From: Bacteroidetes Order II. bacterium
Lineage (GTDB): Bacteria; Bacteroidota; Rhodothermia; Rhodothermales; UBA2364
Assembly (NCBI GenBank): GCA_016788705.1
Contig: JAEUSQ010000046.1
Coordinates: forward strand, 1 to 47,757
Reading direction: 5' to 3'
DNA: 47,757 nt
Shown here: one piece after another, positions 34,849 to 44,297 of the stretch
Layout of the letters: every line of letters starts with the position of its first letter
Position numbering within the stretch: the first letter of the stretch is position 1
Made by a program: the position numbers and the translations under genes
The notes under the pieces: model-generated
The model's database searches: none
What the model was told of the DNA's origin: nothing
What the model saw: only the letters and a program-made list of their open reading frames with translations

Positions 34849-37077
34849 TTAACGTTTGATTGCGGATATGGTCGTGGTTCCTCGCTCAATCCTTATGCCA
34901 ACCACCAGACCATCAGTATTTTCGATAAAATGAACTTGGGCAGGCAATAGTTTCCATTCAAATACAGCATCTGAAATTGGAAAAATTTCCACGGGCGGAT
35001 TCCCCCCTTCCTGAAGCATCAATTGGGTTTTCTCACGGGTTATCACCACGTCGGCAGCATTGGGCGCATTACCCACCCGATAACGACCAATAAACCGATC
35101 CAAGATCTCTTCTGGAAGTTTCAGCGGATAAAATTGGTCTGGTATCACAAAATCCATACGGGTTCCAGTAATAACCGACTGGTTCCGCTTATAGACAAGC
35201 ACATTCACTTCTTGGCGATCATCAACCTCAAAAAGTACCTCCGCTTCTCCAGCGTTCACTTCAAATTGGCGTTCGTTGATTGGGGTTAACTCCCGCACAA
35301 AACTACCAGGCGCCCTGAAAAGCAATTTCCCTTCCGACTTCCAAACCTCGAAGGCGTATCCTGGCTGTATCACATAACGCCCGATAAAATCATCTTCCGA
35401 GAGTGGACGTGCAAACCGATTTTCAAACGCATCTTTGCCCCGCATTACCCAACGCTCCGGATCCACCACCAGCGAAAGGTTTTCGGATGCCCAAATTCTG
35501 GCGCGTCCTTCGGACATGGGAACCCGCTGTGATTTTCCTTCCAGAAACACTTCAATTGGCATGGGAAAAGGCTTTTGCCCCGATGTATGCCAAACGAGAT
35601 CGGTATATCGCCGGGTACGAGTAATATGCAATACGGGAGGCTTGGCTTCACGCAAATAGGCCTCGAAAAACCAATCCAAAGGCTGACCAGCGACCGCTTC
35701 TGCCATACGAGTAAACTCGTCGGTATCGGAGAATCGCACGTTCGGGGTAGAATGCGCTCGCACAGGCTTGTCATCCGACGGATACACAAATTGCTTGAGC
35801 AGCCTAAAAAACCGGTCATCACCCAGCAGATATCGCAAAGAATGCAACATCCAAGACCCTTTGTTATACACATCCGTCGGGACATCTTTTGAGCTGACGG
35901 GCACTACCGGAGCCACAGGCGCCGCATGGCCAATTTGTTTTTCCTGCATATTCATGTATGCCCGATACGCCACAGCACCTCTTAGGTGTTCGGCATAAAG
36001 CGCTTCTAAATACGTGGTAAACGCCTCGTGAATCCACATATCCTTCCAATCGCGGTTTGTAATTAAGTTCCCAAACCATTCATGTGCCATTTCGTGGAAA
36101 AGCAGGGCATCAAAGCCTCCATTATATCCCGTCATGGCATCGTTGTTATAGCGCGCGCCATATGCAATGACCGTCTGATGCTCCATCCCCAAAAAGGGTA
36201 CTTCTACAATCCCAAATTTTTCTTTTTTAAATGGATATGGCCCTAATGTCTTTTCTAAAAAGGCCAACTGTTTAGCCGCTTCCACCAATAATGTCCTGCC
36301 CTTTTCTACATTTTCCGGTAAAACCCAATATTGAAGCGGGTATTCTGTTCCTTCAATGTCTTTGTAAGGTTGTTCTAGCCGAATATAAGGGGCCATATTC
36401 AAGGTGACATTATATGGACTAATCGGAACTGAGGTTTTCCATAAAAATGTATCGGTCTTATCCAGATTTTTGGTACGAGACACTAATTTACCATTTGACA
36501 CCGCCCAATATCCACGTGGGACGGTAAACCGCATGGCCATAGAGTCGGGTTTGTCAGATGGATGGTCTTTTACGGGCCACCAGACATCGGCGCCTTCTGT
36601 CTGACAACTGGTCGCAACCCAATAGCGGTTATCACGAGTACGAGACCACGTAAACCCACCCGCCCAAGGCGGTATCGGGGCCACACGGGGTATGCCTCCA
36701 TACTGAATGCTGAGTTCGACCAGTTCACCAATTTTTCGCTCCGCTCCCAATTGAATCCAAAGTTGCCCCCCTTTTCGGATCACCGAGCGCGGTTCTACTC
36801 CCGATGTGGTCGTTTCTACAATCCGGCGAACAGTTAAGCGGGGATCTAGGTCGAGCACGAAATGGCGAAGGGGAGAGAGTATGAGGGCTTTAACTGTCAA
36901 TGTGCCTTTAATTGCTTCTTTTTTCGGATCTATCTGCAATGTGAGATCATAATACCCCACATCATAAGCCGCCTGTTCGGGTAACAATTCCCCTCCCGAC
37001 ACATAAGGATCCGGCTGTGCCGCCAAATGTACCGAAAGTAAACTGACCAAAAAAAGAGAACCCAGCGTATAGCGCAT
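34849..37077 (-). CDS. secreted M1-family zinc aminopeptidase
   Basis: A 742-residue exported metallopeptidase with signal peptide ending LAAQ. The gluzincin motif HEMAHEWFGN (His328, Glu329, His332) is followed 18 residues later by the third ligand Glu351 in WIHEAFTTYLEALYAEH. VPFLGMEHQTVIAYG stands where the GAMEN exopeptidase motif would be, in altered form. The N-terminal domain has the usual YDLTLQIDPKKEAIKGTLTV start. The region after about residue 560 is a beta-rich extension with repeated FIGRYVIQPGYAF- and FIGRYRVGNAPNA-like units. It probably trims peptides in the periplasm or outside the cell. First gene of a minus-strand operon with PAP2 and DUF4177-like genes. Confidence 0.93.
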   Translation of the reverse strand: MRYTLGSLFLVSLLSVHLAAQPDPYVSGGELLPEQAAYDVGYYDLTLQIDPKKEAIKGTLTVKALILSPLRHFVLDLDPRLTVRRIVETTTSGVEPRSVIRKGGQLWIQLGAERKIGELVELSIQYGGIPRVAPIPPWAGGFTWSRTRDNRYWVATSCQTEGADVWWPVKDHPSDKPDSMAMRFTVPRGYWAVSNGKLVSRTKNLDKTDTFLWKTSVPISPYNVTLNMAPYIRLEQPYKDIEGTEYPLQYWVLPENVEKGRTLLVEAAKQLAFLEKTLGPYPFKKEKFGIVEVPFLGMEHQTVIAYGARYNNDAMTGYNGGFDALLFHEMAHEWFGNLITNRDWKDMWIHEAFTTYLEALYAEHLRGAVAYRAYMNMQEKQIGHAAPVAPVVPVSSKDVPTDVYNKGSWMLHSLRYLLGDDRFFRLLKQFVYPSDDKPVRAHSTPNVRFSDTDEFTRMAEAVAGQPLDWFFEAYLREAKPPVLHITRTRRYTDLVWHTSGQKPFPMPIEVFLEGKSQRVPMSEGRARIWASENLSLVVDPERWVMRGKDAFENRFARPLSEDDFIGRYVIQPGYAFEVWKSEGKLLFRAPGSFVRELTPINERQFEVNAGEAEVLFEVDDRQEVNVLVYKRNQSVITGTRMDFVIPDQFYPLKLPEEILDRFIGRYRVGNAPNAADVVITREKTQLMLQEGGNPPVEIFPISDAVFEWKLLPAQVHFIENTDGLVVGIRIERGTTTISAIKR

Positions 37078-37477
37078 GAAACCTTAAAGTTGCAAGAAGG
37101 ATAAAATATACAACGATTCCCGCTTCTACGTGACGGACGCAATTCAGGTTGGCATATTCCTCATAAATGTACCATTCCCTTATTCCTGTTTTGTTTGGGA
37201 ACGAAGGGTATCCGAATTATTTTACGGCGCCTTAGTGAAGGACAAAAGCCACCCCTATGATGCGACCCTGAATCCATTTGTACGAAAAAATGATTTCTAA
37301 AAGCAATTTTCAACGTTTTGTCAAAAAAACACCTCGTTTTAGGGGCATCCTTATGGATTTCAAGTCATCAAAACGGGCCTCGCCCACAAAAACAAGCATC
37401 CCCATTCCGTAATTCTTTGTATCTTGCCTTCGGTCTTATCTCCATTTCGCCACCAGATTTGAACGTAAAAAACCTGT
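37078..37477. other. divergent intergenic region
   Basis: 400 bases without a supported gene between the M1 peptidase and the kinase/lyase fusion, holding both promoters. A TTCTTTGTATCTTG stretch at about 37411-37424 resembles a Bacteroidota promoter element but does not match well enough to call. No structured RNA or repeat was recognised. Confidence 0.4.
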
Positions 37478-40381
37478 ATGTTTGAAAGCACCTTAGAAGC
37501 CTGCCCACAGTTTTCGACACAAAAAGCGTTGGAAATATTAGCCCTATATTGGGATATTTCCGGAAACTTAAAACCACTAGACAGTTATCAGGATCAAAAC
37601 TTTTTGGTCCGTTGCGAAGACGGAGCACGGTATGTACTAAAAATTGCGAATGCAGCCACACCCCACGAATGGTTGGATTTACAGACCCGGATATTGGACC
37701 ATCTCCAGATACAAACCCCTACGTTGCCGCTCCCCAGACCCATCCCAACGAGATTTAGGGTAGAAATGGTACAAGCGGAAGGGCATTGGTGGCGCCTTGT
37801 GTCTTTTTTGCCGGGTCAGATGTTGTCCGATGTGCCCTTTCGATCGGTTGGTTTATTACACGAAATGGGCCATTTTGCGGGCACGATTACACACGCATTA
37901 CACGATTTTTCGCATCCTGCCGCCCATCGTCCTATACAATGGGATTTACAATTGGCGGTAGAACTGGTAAAAACATGGGTCGGTTTTGTGGAAGATCCTT
38001 CTTTGCGTGCCAGCATCGAAGCGATTATAACCTGGGCTAATGCCGAAGTGCAAACCCATGCGCCGGTCTTGAGACAAAGTATTATCCATGGCGACATTAC
38101 CCGTTATAACCTGCTCGTGGACGATACCGGAAACCACATTAACGGTTTGATAGACTTTGGCGATGTTTGCCACTCTTGGACAGTAGGCGAGCTGGCAGTC
38201 ATGTTATTGGAAAGCGTCATGACAGGTAGCCCATCGCCCATTGAAGACGCCCTAACGGTAGTAAAAGCGTTTCATGCGGTTTTTCCGCTATCGGAATCTG
38301 AGATTTCGGTCTTGCCTGCACTTTTGGCCATGCGTTCGTGTGCCATTGTATGTGCTTCTGCCCGGCAACTCACCTTAGAACCCAACAATGCGTATGTTCG
38401 CAAACAAGCATTTGCAGACCGCGCAGCCTTCGAGGCGTTGACGGCCCTCCCAATGGGGCATTTGGTAGCACCCTTTCGGGTGGTGTGTGGTTTTTCTGCC
38501 CCAAACGCCTTCTTTACGGATTTGATAAACAGCACCGCCCCCCTTCATCCACCCCTTCTTTGCCCAACCCCTTATAAAATCCTCGATTTCAGTCCAACAT
38601 CTGATCTTTTTGATGAAGGCGCTTGGCTAAAGGACGTTCCTACCCCGTTGCTTGATCCTGATTCATGTGGCCTTTCGCGGTTTGGAGAAGCCCAGATACA
38701 GGTAACCTCCGCAGACAACCCGACCCATGATGAAGGATACACCGCTCTTGGAATATCCGTCTTCACCCCTACGCCATTGCCTGTATATGCCATTGATAAC
38801 GGTTATGTTACCACAACAGAAGAAGGGTTTTCGGTTCTGCTCAATGCTCAGAATGGAACGACGTTTCACGCGGTGTATCGGGGCGTGGTATCTACACTAA
38901 AAAACGGGCCTGTGGAGAAAGGGCAAGTTTTGGGCCTGAGTTCCTCCGACCGCCCCTTTCAGTTTCAACTGGGGTTAGACGTCAACCCACCTTTTCGCGT
39001 CAAAAACAGCGAAAAAGCCTTATACGCGCATCGGGTGTGGGATCCTGGCTTTTTGTTTCAGCAACCCCTTGCCCAAATAGAAAGGTCTCGTCAGGATGAC
39101 TTGGCTGTTCGTCGGCGCAAGTCCATACAGCAAGCCCAAGAGTACTATTATGAACGACCCATGAACTTGGTTCGTGGATGGAAGCAGTACCTGATTGGAG
39201 ACGACGGGCAGGTGTATTTAGATGCCATAAACAATGTGGCACACATAGGCCATAGCCATCCGAAAGTGTGGGAGGCGGCAACGCGGCAACTTAAGCGGCT
39301 CAATACCAATGCACGGTTTTTATATCCAAACATTGTGGAATACGCCGAACGGTTGTTGGGCTATTTCCCCGAGCCCCTTCGTGTGGTATTTTTTGTATGC
39401 ACCGGGAGCGAGGCGAACGATTTGGCCCTACGCTTGGCGCGGGCTTATACCGAGCGTAAAGACATGTTGGTTATTGATGGCGAATATCATGGCAATACCA
39501 CCGCCGTTGATGAGATTAGCACTTGCCTTTTAGACAATCCAACGGCAGCAAAGTCTTTGCGACCGTTTACACATCCGCTTATACAGCCCAATACCTACCG
39601 AGGTCGTTTTCGGATAGGAGAAACCAACCTTGCCCTAAAATATGCACAAGATGCCCACGATAAATTAGCGCACCTACAATCCAACGGACATGGTTTGGCT
39701 GGTTTTATTTCAGAGTCGCTGCTTGGATCGGGCGGTGGTGTAGAAATGCCCACCGGATACTTGCAGGAAGTTTATAAAATTGTACATGAAGCGGGCGGTG
39801 TTTGTATTGCCGATGAAGTTCAGATTGGATTTGGACGTATGGGAACACATTTTTGGGGCTTCGAGAAAGAAGGGGTTTTACCGGATATCGTAACCCTTGG
39901 CAAGCCAATAGGCAATGGCCACCCCCTCTCGGCAGTTGTCACCACACCCGAAATTGCCGAAGCCTACAAGCGCCAATACACCTATTTTAATACCTTCGCA
40001 GGAAATCCGGTTTCTTGCGAGATAGGCCATGCTGTGTTAGATGTTTTGGAAGAAGAAGGTCTGCAACAAAATGCGGATCGGGTAGGCCAATACTTAAAAA
40101 ACCGCCTATCTAACTTAATAGACAAACATGAAAAAATTGGGGCTATCTATGGGCATGGGTTCTATTTGGGGGTGGACCTTGTTCAGGACAAATCCTCGCG
40201 CAAACCCGCAACCCACGAGGCCATGTGGATCTCTGAACGCATGCGTCAGCATGGAATTATCATCTATCCAACTGGTGATTATTACAACATCCTCAAAATA
40301 AAACCTCCCATGTGCTTTAATGAAGCCAACGCAGACTATTTGGTAACTACTTTAGACCGCATCCTAACGTATATGTCCTGA
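37478..40381 (+). CDS. three-part fusion: APH/hydroxylysine-kinase-like, degenerate M23-like, and class III aminotransferase-fold phospho-lyase
   Basis: A 967-residue cytosolic protein. Residues 1 to about 330 form an aminoglycoside-phosphotransferase-type kinase with [10 protein letters not shown] (His204, Asp206, Asn211) and the metal motif DFGD (226-229). Residues about 400-530 resemble a lysostaphin-type M23 fold ([33 protein letters not shown]), but the expected HxH zinc site reads FQFQ, so it is probably non-catalytic. Residues about 545-967 are a class III aminotransferase fold with [26 protein letters not shown] and TLGKPIGNG (PLP lysine Lys809). The lyase part resembles human ethanolamine-phosphate and 5-phosphohydroxylysine phospho-lyases; the kinase resembles hydroxylysine kinase. 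A kinase plus phospho-lyase acting in sequence on a hydroxylated amine is the likely role. No frameshift joins are seen. Confidence 0.88.
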   Translation: MFESTLEACPQFSTQKALEILALYWDISGNLKPLDSYQDQNFLVRCEDGARYVLKIANAATPHEWLDLQTRILDHLQIQTPTLPLPRPIPTRFRVEMVQAEGHWWRLVSFLPGQMLSDVPFRSVGLLHEMGHFAGTITHALHDFSHPAAHRPIQWDLQLAVELVKTWVGFVEDPSLRASIEAIITWANAEVQTHAPVLRQSIIHGDITRYNLLVDDTGNHINGLIDFGDVCHSWTVGELAVMLLESVMTGSPSPIEDALTVVKAFHAVFPLSESEISVLPALLAMRSCAIVCASARQLTLEPNNAYVRKQAFADRAAFEALTALPMGHLVAPFRVVCGFSAPNAFFTDLINSTAPLHPPLLCPTPYKILDFSPTSDLFDEGAWLKDVPTPLLDPDSCGLSRFGEAQIQVTSADNPTHDEGYTALGISVFTPTPLPVYAIDNGYVTTTEEGFSVLLNAQNGTTFHAVYRGVVSTLKNGPVEKGQVLGLSSSDRPFQFQLGLDVNPPFRVKNSEKALYAHRVWDPGFLFQQPLAQIERSRQDDLAVRRRKSIQQAQEYYYERPMNLVRGWKQYLIGDDGQVYLDAINNVAHIGHSHPKVWEAATRQLKRLNTNARFLYPNIVEYAERLLGYFPEPLRVVFFVCTGSEANDLALRLARAYTERKDMLVIDGEYHGNTTAVDEISTCLLDNPTAAKSLRPFTHPLIQPNTYRGRFRIGETNLALKYAQDAHDKLAHLQSNGHGLAGFISESLLGSGGGVEMPTGYLQEVYKIVHEAGGVCIADEVQIGFGRMGTHFWGFEKEGVLPDIVTLGKPIGNGHPLSAVVTTPEIAEAYKRQYTYFNTFAGNPVSCEIGHAVLDVLEEEGLQQNADRVGQYLKNRLSNLIDKHEKIGAIYGHGFYLGVDLVQDKSSRKPATHEAMWISERMRQHGIIIYPTGDYYNILKIKPPMCFNEANADYLVTTLDRILTYMS

Positions 40382-40457
40382 TGCCAGGGGTCTAAACAAG
40401 GTTGAATGTGTTTTTTTTAAACGGTTGCGTATTTTACAGCCCTAACCCTATATCCGC

Positions 40458-41990
40458 ATGTCGCACAAAAAAAAGTTTCAGTATTGTCCAAACTGTGGAA
40501 CCAATGTTGAACACGCCAATTTTTGCCCCCATTGCGGGCAAGAGAACCATGATCTACACCTTCCCGCTGGTCACCTGATCCTGGAATTATTGGAAAACAC
40601 CCTGCATTTTGATACCAAATTATGGCACTCGCTAAAGTCTATTATGACCAAGCCGGGCGAGGTAACATTAGATTTTATCCAAGGTAAACGTGCTTATCAT
40701 ATTCCGCCCTTTCGGATGTATGTCTTTATCGCTTTTGTGTTTTTCTTGCTCTCTACACTTTTTGCAGACCGTATTGTGGAGCAAACCGAGAGTTCTTTAG
40801 ACTCGCATTCACAAAGTAGGCTTCAGGAATATGTGGATAAAATCAAGGAGAAAACAGGACCATTACCCAAAAAGAACCGCCAAAATTTATTTAATACCCT
40901 GCACGAAGTCAAAACCCATGCTGTTGCACTCCTTCCAGCAGATCAATCACACCTAACGGAATTGGCACAGAAAGAATATGGTTTTATTTCAGATATATGG
41001 ACACCCGATTCTTTGGATTTTTTGGCATTGCCAGACACGACCCGCTCCAAAATTGTGGCACAAACCGATTCTACACACCACCGATTTGTCCGGATGTTGG
41101 GCAAAGCACGTGAAAACAAGGTTTTGGCCGCGCAAGGCATTGTGGTGGAAGCAGATTCTGTGACCATTCCTTTAACCTCTGGGAAAAGAATATCCGCCGA
41201 AAAAGCCCGAAAACTATTAAAATCGTCTAACGAAGAACTTAATACCTTCTTACAAACGAAAGGACTTAATCCAGATGCACTCCACCGATTTGCTTTAAAA
41301 ACACAAATCCGGTGGCATGAGGCCAAGAAAAAACCAAAAGATTTGGCCCATGCGGCCATTAAGCAACTTTCGTATGCAATGTTTTTTATGATGCCCTTAT
41401 TTGCACTTTTACTCAAATTGGTATATTTCTACCGAGGGCGTTTTTATTACGAACACCTTATTTTTGCGGTTCACTTTCATAGCGTTCTGTTCCTCTTTCT
41501 GATTTTATTGCTGGGCGTGGTTCTTTGGGCCGGAAATTTTGCTTGGGCCAATGCCGTCGTCATTTTATTGTGGCTTGGGTTGGTGGTATATGGTTTCTTG
41601 GCGTTCTATAATGTTTATGAAAAGGAAACACCCGCTCAACCATATCCCTCGGTTTGGCAAGGATTTAGGAGCCTTACTTTTGGCAAAAAACTAATTCTCA
41701 TTTTTGGCCTCTTGCTGCTAAGTCCATTTATGTTTTTCTATTTCACGGTCTTGGGGGTTCCCCTTTTGCTGGCCTTGGTGGGACAGTGGTTTTTTAGGCT
41801 ATTTAATCGTTTGGTCTCCTTCCGAATTTTGCCAAAGGAATCCAAATGGGTTACCGTACTGGCTTCCATAGGCGATCGAGAATGGATAGAGGACTTTTTT
41901 AAATATTCAGCCGTCTTGTTTATTTACATCAACCTGCTCATCATTGCAGTGACGGTCGTTACAGCTCTTAGCGCAGGCTCGGTACATTGA
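40458..41990 (+). CDS. DUF3667-type zinc-ribbon membrane protein
   Basis: A 510-residue membrane protein. The N-terminus is a zinc ribbon, CPNCG and CPHCG (Cys10, 13, 23 and 26), followed by the DUF3667-like segment FDTKLWHSLKSIMTKPGEV and IQGKRAYHIPPFRMYVFIAF, and a first membrane helix. A long hydrophilic helical section (about 115-300) is followed by several membrane helices (from about 305 to the C-terminus, for example FLFLILLLGVVLWAGNF and LLIIAVTVVTAL). Function unknown. It is on the same strand as the fusion gene, 76 bases away, and ends at a hairpin shared with pyrC. Confidence 0.82.
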   Translation: MSHKKKFQYCPNCGTNVEHANFCPHCGQENHDLHLPAGHLILELLENTLHFDTKLWHSLKSIMTKPGEVTLDFIQGKRAYHIPPFRMYVFIAFVFFLLSTLFADRIVEQTESSLDSHSQSRLQEYVDKIKEKTGPLPKKNRQNLFNTLHEVKTHAVALLPADQSHLTELAQKEYGFISDIWTPDSLDFLALPDTTRSKIVAQTDSTHHRFVRMLGKARENKVLAAQGIVVEADSVTIPLTSGKRISAEKARKLLKSSNEELNTFLQTKGLNPDALHRFALKTQIRWHEAKKKPKDLAHAAIKQLSYAMFFMMPLFALLLKLVYFYRGRFYYEHLIFAVHFHSVLFLFLILLLGVVLWAGNFAWANAVVILLWLGLVVYGFLAFYNVYEKETPAQPYPSVWQGFRSLTFGKKLILIFGLLLLSPFMFFYFTVLGVPLLLALVGQWFFRLFNRLVSFRILPKESKWVTVLASIGDREWIEDFFKYSAVLFIYINLLIIAVTVVTALSAGSVH

Positions 41991-42010
41991 GCAAGCTATC
42001 GCCAAAAATG

Positions 42011-42041
42011 AGGGGATGTAACCACGTGTCACATCCCCTTT
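42011..42041. terminator. terminator between convergent DUF3667 and pyrC genes
   Basis: Perfect 9-bp stem AGGGGATGT (42011-42019) with ACATCCCCT (42031-42039), 11-base loop, then TT. A-run on the left (42004-42008) and Ts on the right allow use in both directions. Confidence 0.65.
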
Positions 42042-42068
42042 GTTGTTTCCGCGATGCCCTATTAACGC

Positions 42069-43364
42069 CTAAACCATTGCCGGAACCCATTGCCCTCGGT
42101 TATAAATCCCCCAGACTTTTCCCGTCATGGCCGCACCCACAAAGGGCGTGTTGATACTCTTGCTATGAATATGGCGGGATTCAAACGTCCACTGCGTGGT
42201 GGTATCAAAAATGGTGAGGTTTGCCGCAGACCCAACCTCCAACGCAGGAACAGGCAGACGGAGAATTTTGCGGGGTGCAACCGTGATTTTATAGACAGCC
42301 TCTTGTACCGAAAGGACGTTACCAGCCAACAATTCGCGGCCAATAAGACCCCAAGCGGTTTCAAGACCCAAAATCCCAAAAGGTGCGGCAATGAACTCCA
42401 CTTCCTTTTCAAAATGAGCATGTGGCGCATGATCGGTACAAATCACATCAATGGTACCATCCTTTAACCCTTCTAGTATGGCGTGGATATCCTTTTGTGT
42501 GCGGAGGGGCGGGTGCATTTTGGTATTGGTATCATAGTTGCGCTTTTCCACTTCCTCGTCGGTTAGTGCAAAATGATGGGTACAGACCTCAGCAGTAACC
42601 GAAATGCCTTTGGATTTGCCTTCACGTACCAACTCCACGCCCCGAGCCGTAGAAATATGGGCTACATGAACATGTCCGCCCGTAAATTCCGCCAATAAAA
42701 TATCCCGTGCAATCATCACCTCTTCCGCCAGGCCGGGAATACCCGCTAGCCCCAAGCGTGTTGAAACAAACCCTTCATTCATTTGACCATGCGGATTGAT
42801 CGTTAGGTCTTCCATATGGTTGATAATCGGTGCATCAATCATAGCGCCATATTCCAAGGCTGTCCGCATTAGACCACCATGTTGTACGGGCGCACCGTCG
42901 TCGCTGAATGCCACCGCACCATTTTCCTTGAGTTCCGCCAATTCCGCCAATTCTTTTCCTGCCCGCTCTTTAGAAACACAGGCAATGGGGTGTACATCAA
43001 CAGGCGTTTTCCGACCCTTTTCGATAATGAAAGACACCACATCCGCAGTATGAATGGGGGGATTGGTGTTGGGCATACAAGCAACCGCCGTAAAACCACC
43101 AAAAGCAGCTGCCCGACAACCTGTTTCGATGGTCTCTTTGTGTTCAAACCCCGGCTCGCGCAGGTGAACATGCATGTCCATCCAACCAATCGAGGCCATT
43201 TTACCCGTTCCATCATATTCGGGTGTCCCGTCGGGAACGGATAGATGAGAACCCTGTGCGGCAATAAGACCATTTTGAATCAACAAATCTTCACCAAAGA
43301 TTTCTCCGGTTAAAGGATCTAAAATTGTCAGGTTACGGAATATCAAATTGGGTGTGTACATCAT
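42069..43364 (-). CDS. pyrC: dihydroorotase (type I)
   Basis: Cyclises N-carbamoyl-aspartate to dihydroorotate, the third step of pyrimidine synthesis. The 431 residues contain the metal motif DMHVHLREPG (His65, His67), GGFTAVACMPNTNP, AFSDDGAP (Asp in place of a carboxylated Lys, as in some type I enzymes), INHMED, VHVAHIS and the catalytic VICTDHAPH. Length and motifs fit type I (class I) dihydroorotase rather than a dihydropyrimidinase. Two adjacent ATGs (43364 and 43361) are possible starts. It stands alone, divergent from the phosphodiesterase gene. Confidence 0.94.
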   Translation of the reverse strand: MMYTPNLIFRNLTILDPLTGEIFGEDLLIQNGLIAAQGSHLSVPDGTPEYDGTGKMASIGWMDMHVHLREPGFEHKETIETGCRAAAFGGFTAVACMPNTNPPIHTADVVSFIIEKGRKTPVDVHPIACVSKERAGKELAELAELKENGAVAFSDDGAPVQHGGLMRTALEYGAMIDAPIINHMEDLTINPHGQMNEGFVSTRLGLAGIPGLAEEVMIARDILLAEFTGGHVHVAHISTARGVELVREGKSKGISVTAEVCTHHFALTDEEVEKRNYDTNTKMHPPLRTQKDIHAILEGLKDGTIDVICTDHAPHAHFEKEVEFIAAPFGILGLETAWGLIGRELLAGNVLSVQEAVYKITVAPRKILRLPVPALEVGSAANLTIFDTTTQWTFESRHIHSKSINTPFVGAAMTGKVWGIYNRGQWVPAMV

Positions 43365-43499
43365 TTCAAAGGCTTATGAATAGCGAAGTTGGCTTCAAAT
43401 CTTCAAAGATTATCAGCGCATTTGCTTTGTCCGTTTAAAAACGAATTATATTAACAGCCCTATGTTAAGCATCCCAAACCGTCTTGACTCAATTACATT

Positions 43500-44201
43500 A
43501 TGAAAATTGCCCTTATTTCGGATATACACGCCAATCTTCATGGCCTCTATAAAGCTTTAGAATCCGCAGAAAAAGAAGGCGTGGAAGAGGTGTATTGCCT
43601 CGGCGACATCGTGGGGTACGGCGCCGACCCTGGCCCATGTGTGGATTTGGTGATGCGTTATTGTACGGCTTCTGTTATGGGCAACCACGACGAGGCCATT
43701 GTTTTTGGGCGCGGATTAGATGTGCTGCCCCAATCCGGACAGGTTGCGGCAAAACACAACCGCGAAAAACTCAACGATCACCAATTAGAATATCTTCGTA
43801 GTTTACCGTACATGGTGGAGGCCCATAATTTTACAATCGTCCACGCCTCGCCTATGAATCCACACTTATACACCCGTTTGGAATCGTTTTTTGGGACGGT
43901 GGAACAATTCGAGCACTTCAAAACCGATTTTTGCTTTATCGGTCATACCCATCTACCAGCCATTATGGCAGATAAATTAGGCGTGACCCGTGTGCGTCCG
44001 GGCAACCGATACATGATTAATGTCGGCAGCGTAGGCCAACCACGCGACAACAATCCAAGACTTGGATTTGGTGTTTTTGATACGGACTCCCTCTTGTACA
44101 AACTCGTTAGGGTTCCGTACAATGTGGAAGGCGCAGCCGCCAGAATTATAGAAGAGGGCCTGCCTGAGTCGCTTGCAGACCGGTTGAAAGTAGGAAAATA
44201 A
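43500..44201 (+). CDS. YfcE-like calcineurin-fold metallophosphoesterase
   Basis: A 233-residue cytosolic phosphodiesterase with two-metal-site motifs in order: SDIHAN, GDIVGYG, GNHDE, HASP and GHTHLP, followed by INVGSVGQPRD. Proteins with this exact motif set are annotated as predicted phosphodiesterases of the DUF2383/YfcE-like group; natural substrates are mostly unknown. It ends at a strong terminator shared with the convergent secreted protein gene. Confidence 0.9.
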   Translation: MKIALISDIHANLHGLYKALESAEKEGVEEVYCLGDIVGYGADPGPCVDLVMRYCTASVMGNHDEAIVFGRGLDVLPQSGQVAAKHNREKLNDHQLEYLRSLPYMVEAHNFTIVHASPMNPHLYTRLESFFGTVEQFEHFKTDFCFIGHTHLPAIMADKLGVTRVRPGNRYMINVGSVGQPRDNNPRLGFGVFDTDSLLYKLVRVPYNVEGAAARIIEEGLPESLADRLKVGK

Positions 44202-44244
44202 GCGGATATTCCAAGAGCTACACAAACGTAACAATATAAAAAAC

Positions 44245-44276
44245 AAGGGGTTGCACCGTTTGGCACAACCCCTTTT
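44245..44276. terminator. terminator between convergent phosphodiesterase and secreted-protein genes
   Basis: Perfect 9-bp stem AAGGGGTTG (44245-44253) with CAACCCCTT (44266-44274), then TT on the plus strand; an A-rich run on the left provides the T-tract for the minus strand. Confidence 0.75.
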
Positions 44277-44297
44277 GCTTATAATAGGCTGTTTAGC

